Below are positions 1 to 10,049 of a stretch of 64,000 nucleotides of DNA, in pieces. Position 1 is the first letter of the stretch, and each line of letters opens with the position of its first letter. Made by a program: the position numbers and the translations under genes. A model generated the notes under the pieces. It made no database searches, was not told the DNA's origin, and saw nothing but the letters and a program-made list of their open reading frames with translations. Source of the stretch: Limnohabitans sp. 63ED37-2 (GTDB lineage Bacteria > Pseudomonadota > Gammaproteobacteria > Burkholderiales > Burkholderiaceae_C); assembly GCF_001412535.1 (NCBI RefSeq), contig NZ_CP011774.1, positions 57,501 through 121,500 of the forward strand. Direction: 5' to 3'.

Positions 1-990
<990 letters not shown>

Positions 991-991
991 T

Positions 992-1039
992 ATAACTTTG
1001 ATCACACGCCGCAAGGTGTGCATTGGTCAAGGAAGTTAT
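992..1039 (+). other. Long hairpin just after the 23S 3' end, probable rRNA processing stem
   Basis: ATAACTT (992-998) pairs with AAGTTAT (1033-1039), TGATCA (999-1004) with TGGTCA (1024-1029), and CACGCC with GGTGTG around a GCAA tetraloop. The result is a long interrupted stem in the 23S-5S spacer. Its place directly after the mature 23S end suggests an RNase III-type processing or maturation structure. The role is inferred. The rest of the spacer up to 1147 shows no tRNA. Confidence 0.5.
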
Positions 1040-1147
1040 GCCAAGTTGACGCATTCAAAAAGGCTGAAAGGCCGAGCGCAAGCTCAAAATCTGATTCCAA
1101 ACTCTATGAATTCGTTGTCTTGACTTGGTCAAGATGACAACAAGTTA

Positions 1148-1262
1148 TGCCTGATGACCATAGCAAGTTGGTCCCACTCCTTCCCATCTCGAACAGGACA
1201 GTGAAACGACTTAGCGCCGATGATAGTGCGGGTTCCCGTGTGAAAGTAGGACATCGTCAGGC
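1148..1262 (+). rRNA. rrf: 5S ribosomal RNA
   Basis: TGCCTGATGACC at the start pairs with the closing CATCGTCAGGC to give the terminal helix of 5S rRNA. The internal CCCACTCCTTCCCATCTCGAA and GTGCGGGTTCCCGTGTGAAA regions match bacterial 5S. The length is about 115 nt, usual for the family. It follows the 23S gene in the standard operon order and is closed by a terminator 13 nt downstream. Confidence 0.96.
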
Positions 1263-1274
1263 TTCTAACAGCCC

Positions 1275-1305
1275 AAAACGCCTCACCGACCGGTGGGGCG
1301 TTTTG
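1275..1305 (+). terminator. Rho-independent terminator of the rRNA operon
   Basis: AAAACGCCTCACC and GGTGGGGCGTTTT form a near-perfect 13-bp stem around a GACC-type loop. The descending arm ends in TTTT. It lies directly after 5S rRNA and should end the rRNA transcript. Confidence 0.92.
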
Positions 1306-1380
1306 CTTTGTGCAAAGCATTTCTATATTCGCACCATTCCCTCTTTCTCGTTCTTTCGTTTTCTACGGGTTACTCCCTGA

Positions 1381-1417
1381 TTGACCGACTTTTCATTCGC
1401 GACAATACTTGAGGTAT
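1381..1417 (+). promoter_or_regulatory. Candidate promoter and overlapping operator of the aryl-CoA operon
   Basis: TTGACC (1381-1386) and AATACT (1404-1409) are separated by 17 bases and resemble a sigma-70 promoter. The small inverted repeat ATAC-N5-GTAT (1405-1417) lies over the -10 element, where a repressor such as the MarR protein encoded in the operon could act. The leader to the first gene would be about 55 nt. This is read by eye, with short arms, so it is a hypothesis only. Confidence 0.35.
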
Positions 1418-1472
1418 GAAATATATAGGCCTTAATCAATGGTCTGTGTGGTCTATAGCAAAGAGAACGAAC

Positions 1473-3806
1473 ATGAAAATCGTGTGCATTGGCGGTGGTC
1501 CTTCGGGTTTGTACTTTGCATTGCTGATGAAAAAGCTCGGCCCACACCACGACATCACCGTGGTGGAGCGCAACAAGCCTTACGACACCTTTGGCTGGGG
1601 CGTGGTGTTTTCAGATCAAACGCTGGAAAACATGCGCCAGTGGGACATCGAGACTGCTGCCGAGGTTGAGCAGGCCTTTAACCATTGGGATGACATAGAG
1701 CTGCATTTCAAGGATCGTGTGATTCGATCAGGCGGCCACGGCTTCGTGGGCATTGGCCGTAAAAAATTACTCAACATTTTGCAAGACCGATGCGAACAAG
1801 TCGGTGTCAAACTCATGTTCGAGCAGGACGTGAACTCGGATTTGGACTTTCCTGATGCCGATCTCATCATTGCCAGTGATGGCGTCAACTCACGTGTGCG
1901 CAGCCGCACGCCTGAAGTATTTAAGCCTGACATCGTCACCCGTCCCAACCGATTCATCTGGCTGGGTACCAACCGCCAATACGACGCTTTCACCTTTTTG
2001 TTCGAAAAGACCGAGCACGGCTGGTTTCAAGCGCACGTCTACAAATTCGACAACCAGACTTCCACCTTCATCGTCGAGTGCCCCGAACACGTTTGGCTGG
2101 CGCACGGCCTGGACAAAGCAGACCAAGACGCATCGATCGCCTTCTGTGAAAAGCTCTTTGCCAAGAACCTGCAAGGTGAGAAGTTGATGACCAACGCCCG
2201 TCATCTCCGTGGCTCGGCATGGCTCAACTTCCAGCGTGTCAAGTGCGCCAACTGGTCCACCTTCAACGGCAACAGCCATGTGGTGCTGATGGGCGACGCG
2301 GTGCACACCGCGCACTTTGCCATTGGCTCGGGCACCAAGCTCGCGCTCGAAGACGCCATTGAGTTGGTGCGTCAGTTCAAGGCGCTCGGCGACACCGCTG
2401 ACCGCATCCCTGAAGTGCTGAAACATTACCAAGCCGTGCGCGAGATCGACGTAATCCGTTTGCAAAACGCCGCCTGGAACGCCATGGAATGGTTCGAGGT
2501 GTGCGGCGAGCGCTACTGCGACCAGCTCGAGCCCGAGCAGTTCATGTACTCCATGCTCACCCGCAGCCAGCGCATCAGCCACGAGAATTTGCGTTTGCGT
2601 GACAAGGCCTGGCTGGAAGGCTACGAGGCCTGGTTTGCGGGCCGTACCGCGACACCTGGCATTCGTCCCCCCATGTTTACGCCCTACACCCAACGCTCGG
2701 TCACGCTCAAGAACCGCGTGGTGGTCTCGCCCATGGCGCAATACATGGCGGTGGAAGGCCGCGTGGGCGACGACCACCTGGTGCACCTGGGCGCACGCGC
2801 CGTGGGCGGCGCCGGGCTGGTGATGGTCGAGATGACCGCACCCAGCGCCGACGGTCGCATCACGCACGGCTGCCCGGGTTTGTGGAATGAGCAGCAGACA
2901 AACGACTTTGGAAGAATAGTGGACTGGGTGCATGCCAAGTCTGACGCGAAGATCGGGTTGCAGATCGGCCATGCCGGACCCAAAGGCTCGACCTGCCGCC
3001 CTTGGCAAGGCCCGGGCATGGACCAGCCTGTGCCCGCTGACGACGCAGAGGGCAACTGGCCATTGCTGGCGGCCTCGGCGCAACCCTATTTGCCGCACGG
3101 CGATGTGCCCCGCGCCATGACCCGTGCCGACATGGATCGCGTCACAGCCGACTTTGTGGCCAGCACCCAACGCGCTGCCCAAGCTGGTTTTGACTGGCTG
3201 GAGTTGCACTGCGCCCACGGCTACTTGCTGTCGAGCTTTATCAGCCCTCTTACAAATCAGCGCAACGACGAGTACGGCGGTTCGCTCGAAAACCGTCTGC
3301 GTTATCCGCTGGAAGTGTTTGCCGCTGTGCGCGACGCTTGGCCAAAAGACCTGCCCATGTCGGTGCGCATTTCGGCGCACGACTGGGTCGAAGGCGGCAT
3401 CACACCCACCGATGCGGTCGAGATCGCCCGCGCCTTCAAGGCCGCAGGGGCCGACATGATCGACTGCTCATCAGGCCAGGTCAGTGCGCAGCAAAAGCCC
3501 ACTTACGGTCGCATGTACCAAACCCCGTTTGCCGACCGCATCCGTCAGGAAGCGGGCATCGCCACCATCGCAGTGGGCGCCATCTCTGAGGCCGACCACG
3601 TCAACAGCATCTTGGCCGCGGGTCGCGCCGACCTGTGCGCTGTGGCCCGCCCGCATCTGGCCAACCCAGCTTGGACCTTGACAGAAGCAGCACGCATTGG
3701 CTTCAAAGACATCGCTTGGCCGCGAGCTTACGTTTCGGGCAAGCCGCAGCTCGAAGCAGGTTTTGCCCGCGAGCGTGCCCAGCAGGCTGCGACAAAGGGG
3801 GATTGA
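1473..3806 (+). CDS. Bifunctional flavin monooxygenase / old-yellow-enzyme reductase (2-aminobenzoyl-CoA monooxygenase/reductase type)
   Basis: A 777-residue fusion. The N-terminal half is a class A FAD hydroxylase, with GGGPSG at residues 7-12 and the second FAD motif GDAVHTAHFAIGSG near 275. The half from about residue 398 is an NADH:flavin oxidoreductase barrel with VVVSPMAQY and HGYLLSSFISP followed by the NR-D-YGGS-NR signature near 580-610. Known relatives are the anthraniloyl-CoA monooxygenase/reductase of Azoarcus evansii and proteins named salicylyl-CoA 5-hydroxylase/oxidoreductase. Such enzymes hydroxylate and then reduce the aromatic ring of the CoA thioester. The start at 1473 (MKIVCIGGG) was chosen because the preceding 19 codons do not look like a Rossmann fold. 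It heads a seven-gene operon. The exact substrate, anthranilate or salicylate type, is inferred from neighbours. Confidence 0.9.
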   Translation: MKIVCIGGGPSGLYFALLMKKLGPHHDITVVERNKPYDTFGWGVVFSDQTLENMRQWDIETAAEVEQAFNHWDDIELHFKDRVIRSGGHGFVGIGRKKLLNILQDRCEQVGVKLMFEQDVNSDLDFPDADLIIASDGVNSRVRSRTPEVFKPDIVTRPNRFIWLGTNRQYDAFTFLFEKTEHGWFQAHVYKFDNQTSTFIVECPEHVWLAHGLDKADQDASIAFCEKLFAKNLQGEKLMTNARHLRGSAWLNFQRVKCANWSTFNGNSHVVLMGDAVHTAHFAIGSGTKLALEDAIELVRQFKALGDTADRIPEVLKHYQAVREIDVIRLQNAAWNAMEWFEVCGERYCDQLEPEQFMYSMLTRSQRISHENLRLRDKAWLEGYEAWFAGRTATPGIRPPMFTPYTQRSVTLKNRVVVSPMAQYMAVEGRVGDDHLVHLGARAVGGAGLVMVEMTAPSADGRITHGCPGLWNEQQTNDFGRIVDWVHAKSDAKIGLQIGHAGPKGSTCRPWQGPGMDQPVPADDAEGNWPLLAASAQPYLPHGDVPRAMTRADMDRVTADFVASTQRAAQAGFDWLELHCAHGYLLSSFISPLTNQRNDEYGGSLENRLRYPLEVFAAVRDAWPKDLPMSVRISAHDWVEGGITPTDAVEIARAFKAAGADMIDCSSGQVSAQQKPTYGRMYQTPFADRIRQEAGIATIAVGAISEADHVNSILAAGRADLCAVARPHLANPAWTLTEAARIGFKDIAWPRAYVSGKPQLEAGFARERAQQAATKGD

Positions 3807-4607
3807 ATGGCCGATGAACTGCAGGGCCGCCATGCCCTCATCACCGGAGCAGGTGCAGGCATTGGCGCGGCCATTGCATTGCAGCTCGCGCAAGCGGGTT
3901 GCCGCTTGGCCTTGTGTGGCCGCTCGCAGGACAAGCTGCAGGCGCAAGCCGAGGCGCTGCGTGCGCAGGTGCCCGACGTGGCGATCCTGATCGCGCCCAT
4001 GGACGTGGCCGATGAACACGCCGTGCAAGCGGCGGTGCAGCAAGCGCAGGCCCGCTTTGGCCCGGTGAACATTCTGGTCAACAACGCGGGCCAGGCGCAC
4101 AGCGCGCCCTTTGCCAAGACCGATGCCGCGTTATGGCAGCAGATGCTGAACGTCAACCTGACGGGCACTTACCACTGCATCCAAGCCGTGCTGCCGGGCA
4201 TGCTCGAAGCGGCCAAAGCAGGCACGCCCGGGCGAATCGTCAACATCGCCAGCACGGCGGGCCTCAAAGGCTATGCCTATGTGAGCGCCTATGTGGCCGC
4301 CAAGCACGGCGTGGTGGGCCTGACCAAAGCGCTGGCCCTCGAATTGGCCCGCAAAGGCGTGACTGTGAACGCCATTTGCCCTGGCTACACCGAGACCGAC
4401 ATCGTGCGCGAAGCGGTGCAAAACATCGTGAGCAAAACTGGCAAGAGCGAAGCCGAAGCACGCCAGGCTTTGGCCGCCAGCAACCCGCAGCAGCGCTTGG
4501 TGCAGCCGCACGAAGTGGCGCAAAGCGTGCTGTGGCTGTGCGCTGCAGGCAGCGATGCGATCAACGGTCAATCGATTGCCATCGATGGTGGGGAGCTGGT
4601 GTCATGA
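3807..4607 (+). CDS. Short-chain dehydrogenase/reductase, probably 3-hydroxyacyl-CoA dehydrogenase of the aryl-CoA pathway
   Basis: A 266-residue classical SDR with the cofactor motif TGAGAGIG near residue 14, NNAG near 92, a catalytic Ser in NIASTAG and the YVAAKHG Tyr/Lys pair. The ATG follows the stop of the monooxygenase with no gap, and its own stop overlaps the next start by 4 nt (ATGA), so it is translationally coupled on both sides. In a beta-oxidation-like sequence it would oxidise a hydroxyl or reduce a ring ketone on the CoA thioester. Family membership is clear. The precise substrate cannot be read from the sequence. Confidence 0.88.
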   Translation: MADELQGRHALITGAGAGIGAAIALQLAQAGCRLALCGRSQDKLQAQAEALRAQVPDVAILIAPMDVADEHAVQAAVQQAQARFGPVNILVNNAGQAHSAPFAKTDAALWQQMLNVNLTGTYHCIQAVLPGMLEAAKAGTPGRIVNIASTAGLKGYAYVSAYVAAKHGVVGLTKALALELARKGVTVNAICPGYTETDIVREAVQNIVSKTGKSEAEARQALAASNPQQRLVQPHEVAQSVLWLCAAGSDAINGQSIAIDGGELVS

Positions 4608-5098
4608 GCGCACGACAAGACACGGATATGGAAGTGCGCGCGCACGCCGACCACCACGCTTCGCTGCGTCTGTGGTTGAGACTGCTCTCGGCCACCACCC
4701 GCATCGAAGACACGATCCGCCAACGCCTGCGCGAGCAATTTGACATCACGCTGCCGCGCTTTGACCTGATGGCGCAACTCGAGCGCGAGCCGCAAGGCTT
4801 GTCGATGAGCGAGCTGTCGCGTCGCATGATGGTCACGGGTGGCAACGTCACATCCATAGTTGATCAGCTCGAAAAAGAACAACTGGTGCAGCGGCAAATG
4901 CAGGCAAGCGACCGGCGCTCCTACACCGTCAGTCTGACTGAGGCTGGGCGGAGCGCTTTCGCGGCCATGGCCTTAGCGCACGAGGGCTGGGTCGTCGAGC
5001 TGCTGTCGCCGCTGGCTGAGCGAGAACAAACACAACTGCATCAATTGCTGGGCACCCTGAAGTCCGGCACACCCTCACAATCGAAGGAGACAAAATGA
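4604..5098 (+). CDS. MarR-family transcriptional regulator inside the catabolic operon
   Basis: 164 residues with a MarR winged helix: LPRFDLMAQL, LSMSELSRRMMVTGGNVTSI as the recognition region, and the wing QASDRRSYTVSLTEAG. The start at 4604 overlaps the SDR stop (ATGA) and its stop overlaps the crotonase start (ATGA), so the regulator is cotranscribed with the enzymes. The family usually represses and is released by aromatic acids or their CoA thioesters. Autoregulation of the upstream promoter near 1400 is the natural inference. The open frame extends far upstream inside the SDR gene, but that part is a shadow. Confidence 0.88.
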   Translation: MSARQDTDMEVRAHADHHASLRLWLRLLSATTRIEDTIRQRLREQFDITLPRFDLMAQLEREPQGLSMSELSRRMMVTGGNVTSIVDQLEKEQLVQRQMQASDRRSYTVSLTEAGRSAFAAMALAHEGWVVELLSPLAEREQTQLHQLLGTLKSGTPSQSKETK

Positions 5099-5955
5099 CC
5101 CAACGCTACCTGCCCGGTCAGCCGCACCAGTTGCCCCGCCACAACCAGCCCATGGCGGGTTACCAGCCCGAGCATTTTTTGCTGTCCGTCAAAGACGGTG
5201 TGGCCACGGTGAGCCTGAACCGCCCCGAGCGGAAGAACCCGCTGTCGTTTGATTCGTACGCCGAGCTGCGTGACTTTTTCCGCGCCTTGCCCTACGCGCC
5301 CGACATCCACGCGGTGGTCATCACAGGTGAGGGCGGCAACTTCTGCTCGGGCGGTGACGTGCACGAAATCATCGGCCCGCTCACAAAGCTTGACATGCCC
5401 GGTCTCTTGGCCTTCACCCGCATGACGGGCGACTTGGTCAAGGCCATGCGCGCTTGTCCGCAGCCCATCATCGCCGCCATCGACGGCGTGTGCGCAGGCG
5501 CAGGCGCGATCCTGGCCATGGCGTCTGACCTGCGCTACGGCACCGAGCGCAGCAAGACTTATTTCCTGTTCAACAAGGTCGGCCTGGCCGGTTGTGACAT
5601 GGGCGCGTGCGCGCTCTTGCCGCGCATCATCGGCCAAGGGCGAGCCAGCGAGTTGCTGTTCACCGGGCGTGGTCTGGGCGCGCTGGAAGCCGAGCGCTGG
5701 GGTTTTTACAACCGCGTATGCGAGCCAGGCACGGTGTTGGCCGAGGCACAGGCCATCGCCGCCCAGCTGGTGGCAGGGCCCACCTTTGCCAACGGCATCA
5801 CCAAAAAAATGCTGCAACAAGAATGGAACATGGGCGTGGACGAAGCCATCGAGGCCGAAGCCCAGGCCCAAGCCATCTGCATGGCCACCAACGACTTCCA
5901 CCGGGCGTACCACGCCTTTGTGGCCAAGCAAACGCCCGTGTTTGAAGGGGACTGA
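5095..5955 (+). CDS. Crotonase-fold protein (enoyl-CoA hydratase family) with both usual catalytic glutamates replaced
   Basis: 286 residues with the crotonase oxyanion-hole segments GGNFCSGGD (about 80-88) and DGVCAGAGAILAMASD (130-145). By hand alignment to rat enoyl-CoA hydratase, the two catalytic glutamates (E144, E164) fall on Ile139 and Phe159. An Asp follows in GLAGCDMGACALLPR. So simple hydration is doubtful. A ring-opening hydrolase comparable to BadI or MenB-like members is more in line with a pathway that creates a cyclic beta-oxo-CoA. The start overlaps the MarR stop. An in-frame ATG at residue 20 is an alternative start. Confidence 0.85.
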   Translation: MTQRYLPGQPHQLPRHNQPMAGYQPEHFLLSVKDGVATVSLNRPERKNPLSFDSYAELRDFFRALPYAPDIHAVVITGEGGNFCSGGDVHEIIGPLTKLDMPGLLAFTRMTGDLVKAMRACPQPIIAAIDGVCAGAGAILAMASDLRYGTERSKTYFLFNKVGLAGCDMGACALLPRIIGQGRASELLFTGRGLGALEAERWGFYNRVCEPGTVLAEAQAIAAQLVAGPTFANGITKKMLQQEWNMGVDEAIEAEAQAQAICMATNDFHRAYHAFVAKQTPVFEGD

Positions 5956-5958
5956 GCC

Positions 5959-7143
5959 ATGTCAAATCACCCAGCCACCCACCCGCCAGAACTCGACTGG
6001 CCTTTCTTTGACAACAGCCACCGCGACTTCAAAGTGCGGCTGGACGTCTGGTGCAACGAGCATCTTGTCCACGCGCACCACGACGAAAGCCGCGACGCGG
6101 TAGACGCCGAATGCATCCGCCTGGTGCGCCTGCTGGGCAGTGGCGGTTGGCTCAAGCATGCAGTGTCGGGCACGGCCTATGGCGCAGCGTCTGACGTGAT
6201 CGACACACGTCAGCTCTGTCTGCTGCGCGAGACGCTGGCTTTCCATAACGGCTTGTCTGACTTCGCGTTTGCCATGCAAGGGTTGGGCACGGGTGCCATC
6301 AGCCTCATGGGCACAGCCGATCAAAAACAGCGCTACCTGGCGCGTGTGGCGTCGGGTCAGGCCTTGAGCGCCTTTGCCTTGAGCGAGCCTGATGCAGGCT
6401 CCGACGTGGCCGCCATGCAGTGCAGCGCCACGGCCACGGCAGACGGCTATGTGCTCAACGGCCGCAAGACCTGGATCAGCAACGGCGGCATCGCCGACTT
6501 TTATGTGGTGTTCGCCCGCACAGGCGAAGCGCCTGGCGCACGCGGCATCACGGCTTTCATTGTGGATGCCGACACGCCCGGCCTGTCGATTGAAGAGCGG
6601 ATCGACGTGGTCGCGCCCCACCCGCTGGCCACGCTCAAGTTTGAGAACTGCAAGGTCGCTGCCAACCAGCGCATTGGCGAAGCAGGTCAGGGCTTCAAGG
6701 TCGCCATGGCCACGCTAGATGTGTTCCGCACCTCGGTGGCCGCAGCCGCTTTGGGCTTTGGACGGCGTGCGTTGCACGAGTCCATCAGCTGGGCGCGTTC
6801 GCGCAAGATGTTTGGCCAAACCTTGGGCGACTTCCAGATCACCCAAACCAAGATCGCCCAGATGGCCACGATGCTGGATGCCGCCACGCTCTTGACGTAT
6901 CGCGCTGCGTGGCTGCGTGACCAAGGCGGGCGCATCACCCGCGAAGCGGCCATGGCCAAGATGACCGCCACCGAAAACGCGCAGCAGATCATCGACATGG
7001 CGGTGCAGATGCACGGCGGCATGGGCGTCAAAAAAGGCGTGATGGTGGAGTCGCTGTACCGCGAGATTCGGGCGCTGCGCATTTACGAAGGCGCGACCGA
7101 AGTGCAGCAGCTGATCATCGGCAAAGACTTGCTGAAAGGTTGA
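5959..7143 (+). CDS. Acyl-CoA dehydrogenase
   Basis: 394 residues, the usual length. The FAD-binding segment FALSEPDAGSD, the KTWISNGGIADF strand and the C-terminal LRIYEGATEVQQ with the catalytic Glu are all present, so this member should be catalytically competent. It lies three bases after the crotonase and two before the CoA ligase. It probably introduces a double bond into a ring-derived or ring-opened CoA ester and passes electrons to ETF, whose genes are not in the window. Substrate preference is inferred from context only. Confidence 0.9.
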   Translation: MSNHPATHPPELDWPFFDNSHRDFKVRLDVWCNEHLVHAHHDESRDAVDAECIRLVRLLGSGGWLKHAVSGTAYGAASDVIDTRQLCLLRETLAFHNGLSDFAFAMQGLGTGAISLMGTADQKQRYLARVASGQALSAFALSEPDAGSDVAAMQCSATATADGYVLNGRKTWISNGGIADFYVVFARTGEAPGARGITAFIVDADTPGLSIEERIDVVAPHPLATLKFENCKVAANQRIGEAGQGFKVAMATLDVFRTSVAAAALGFGRRALHESISWARSRKMFGQTLGDFQITQTKIAQMATMLDAATLLTYRAAWLRDQGGRITREAAMAKMTATENAQQIIDMAVQMHGGMGVKKGVMVESLYREIRALRIYEGATEVQQLIIGKDLLKG

Positions 7144-7144
7144 C

Positions 7145-8818
<1,674 letters not shown>

Positions 8819-8828
8819 GGAGCCCCAT

Positions 8829-9224
8829 ATGTTCAACGTCTTGCAACCCGAAGGCTGGGCACCCGCCAAAGGCTATGCCAACGGCATCGAAGCGCGTGGC
8901 CGCATGGTGTTCGTCGCGGGCATGATCGGCTGGAACGGCCAGGCCCAATTCGAGACCGACGACTTTGTTGCCCAGTGCCGCCAGGCCCTGCAAAACATCG
9001 TCGACACGCTGGCGTGCGCAGGCGCAGGCCCACAGCACATGGCCCGCATGACCTGGTACGTTAAAGACAAGAAGGAATACCTGGCCCGTGGCCGCGAGTT
9101 GGGAAAGGTCTACCAGGAAGTCATCGGCAAGAACTACCCGGCCATGACGCTGGTGCAAGTGGCCGATCTGGTGGAAGACCGGGCCCAAGTGGAGATTGAG
9201 GTCACGGCGGTGGTGCCCGAGTGA
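8829..9224 (+). CDS. RidA/YjgF-family enamine/imine deaminase
   Basis: 131 residues of the RidA fold with the signature region YPAMTLVQVADLVEDRAQVEIEV at the C terminus, and a strong ribosome site (AGGAG, 8817-8821). RidA proteins hydrolyse reactive enamines and imines to ketone plus ammonia. As the last gene of a 2-aminobenzoyl-CoA-type operon it fits the step that removes the ring amino group after dearomatisation. The conserved substrate-binding Arg of canonical RidA is not in its usual place, so this is a subfamily variant. The role is inferred. Confidence 0.85.
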   Translation: MFNVLQPEGWAPAKGYANGIEARGRMVFVAGMIGWNGQAQFETDDFVAQCRQALQNIVDTLACAGAGPQHMARMTWYVKDKKEYLARGRELGKVYQEVIGKNYPAMTLVQVADLVEDRAQVEIEVTAVVPE

Positions 9225-9395
9225 ACGAAAAAGGCCTTGGTGAGAAGCTGCAGAAAGCTTAGATCGATCGGCAGATTTAGGCTGGGAGGGGTCAGTCGGC
9301 TGTGGCAGAGACGTGATATCCGCAGCTTACCTCTGGCAGGTCGTGAGTCTCATTTTGTGGTGCAAAACCTTTCGGAACATGGTCGGCCTAACCGT

Positions 9396-10049
9396 CTAAG
9401 TCGCCACCGGCCGTTTGAAGGCGGAAAGTGCCATGGCGTTCTCAATATCGGTCTTGAATTGCCTAAGCATTTGCAATACCTCGTCGGCCAGTTTGGCCCA
9501 ATCGTCCTTTGCCACGTCAATGTATTCGCCGTGGGCTATGGTGTTACGGCGCTTTAAAAGGCTTTCGTCGATGAGGTGAGCCTTCGCCTCGTATGGCGAA
9601 GTCTCGAACCCTACGGCGTGAAGAATGTTCTCGAACACCGAAGCGCTAAGGTTGGATTCCGTGTTGATGGCTGTGTCTATCTTCAAATTCGACTTTTCGG
9701 CCAGACCCTCTCGAAGAAAGTCAATCAGCGTGGAGTTAACGTGAGACTGCTTCGATTGCTGAACATCATGTAAGGCTTTCTTGAAACCAAGCACTACGAA
9801 GCAAGTCTTCAACTGCGAGTAGTTGAGCCCCTGATTGTTGACGTAAGTGATGTACCCAGTTGCCGCGGATTTGATGAATCCTTCCCAGTGCGCATAAAGA
9901 AGCGCAACGGAAGCTCGTACCAAAGTTTGTTCCGAGATAAAGGCGGAGCTCTTTACCGCGGCTTTGAGTGTAGATATCTCTTTGACGCGCCAGCTCAACT
10001 CCGCGTCCAGGAAATCCTGGAGCTGGTTTTGGGTTTTCAGCCGTCTCAT
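9396..10049 (-). CDS. HEPN-fold protein, MAE_28990/MAE_18760-like, putative ribonuclease effector
   Basis: 217 residues, mostly helical. It carries the HEPN RNase signature R-x4-H in RRNTIAHGEY (R168, H173) and the LLYAHWEGF segment (51-59) that I associate with the MAE_28990-like HEPN family. The start at 10049 overlaps the stop of the DUF262 gene by 4 nt (ATGA), so the two are one operon. The longer reading frame upstream is a shadow of DUF262. Base composition is lower in GC than the flanks. HEPN proteins of this type are generally RNA-cutting toxins in defence modules. Activity here is inferred from the intact motif. Confidence 0.8.
   Translation of the reverse strand: MRRLKTQNQLQDFLDAELSWRVKEISTLKAAVKSSAFISEQTLVRASVALLYAHWEGFIKSAATGYITYVNNQGLNYSQLKTCFVVLGFKKALHDVQQSKQSHVNSTLIDFLREGLAEKSNLKIDTAINTESNLSASVFENILHAVGFETSPYEAKAHLIDESLLKRRNTIAHGEYIDVAKDDWAKLADEVLQMLRQFKTDIENAMALSAFKRPVAT

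Noticed and set aside
1890..3380. 496-codon open frame on the minus strand
   Set aside because: Antisense to the fused monooxygenase/reductase; no domain and no ribosome site.
9225..9395. Gap between RidA and the HEPN gene, checked for att sites or a terminator
   Set aside because: No clear hairpin with a T-run, tRNA end or direct repeat was found by eye.
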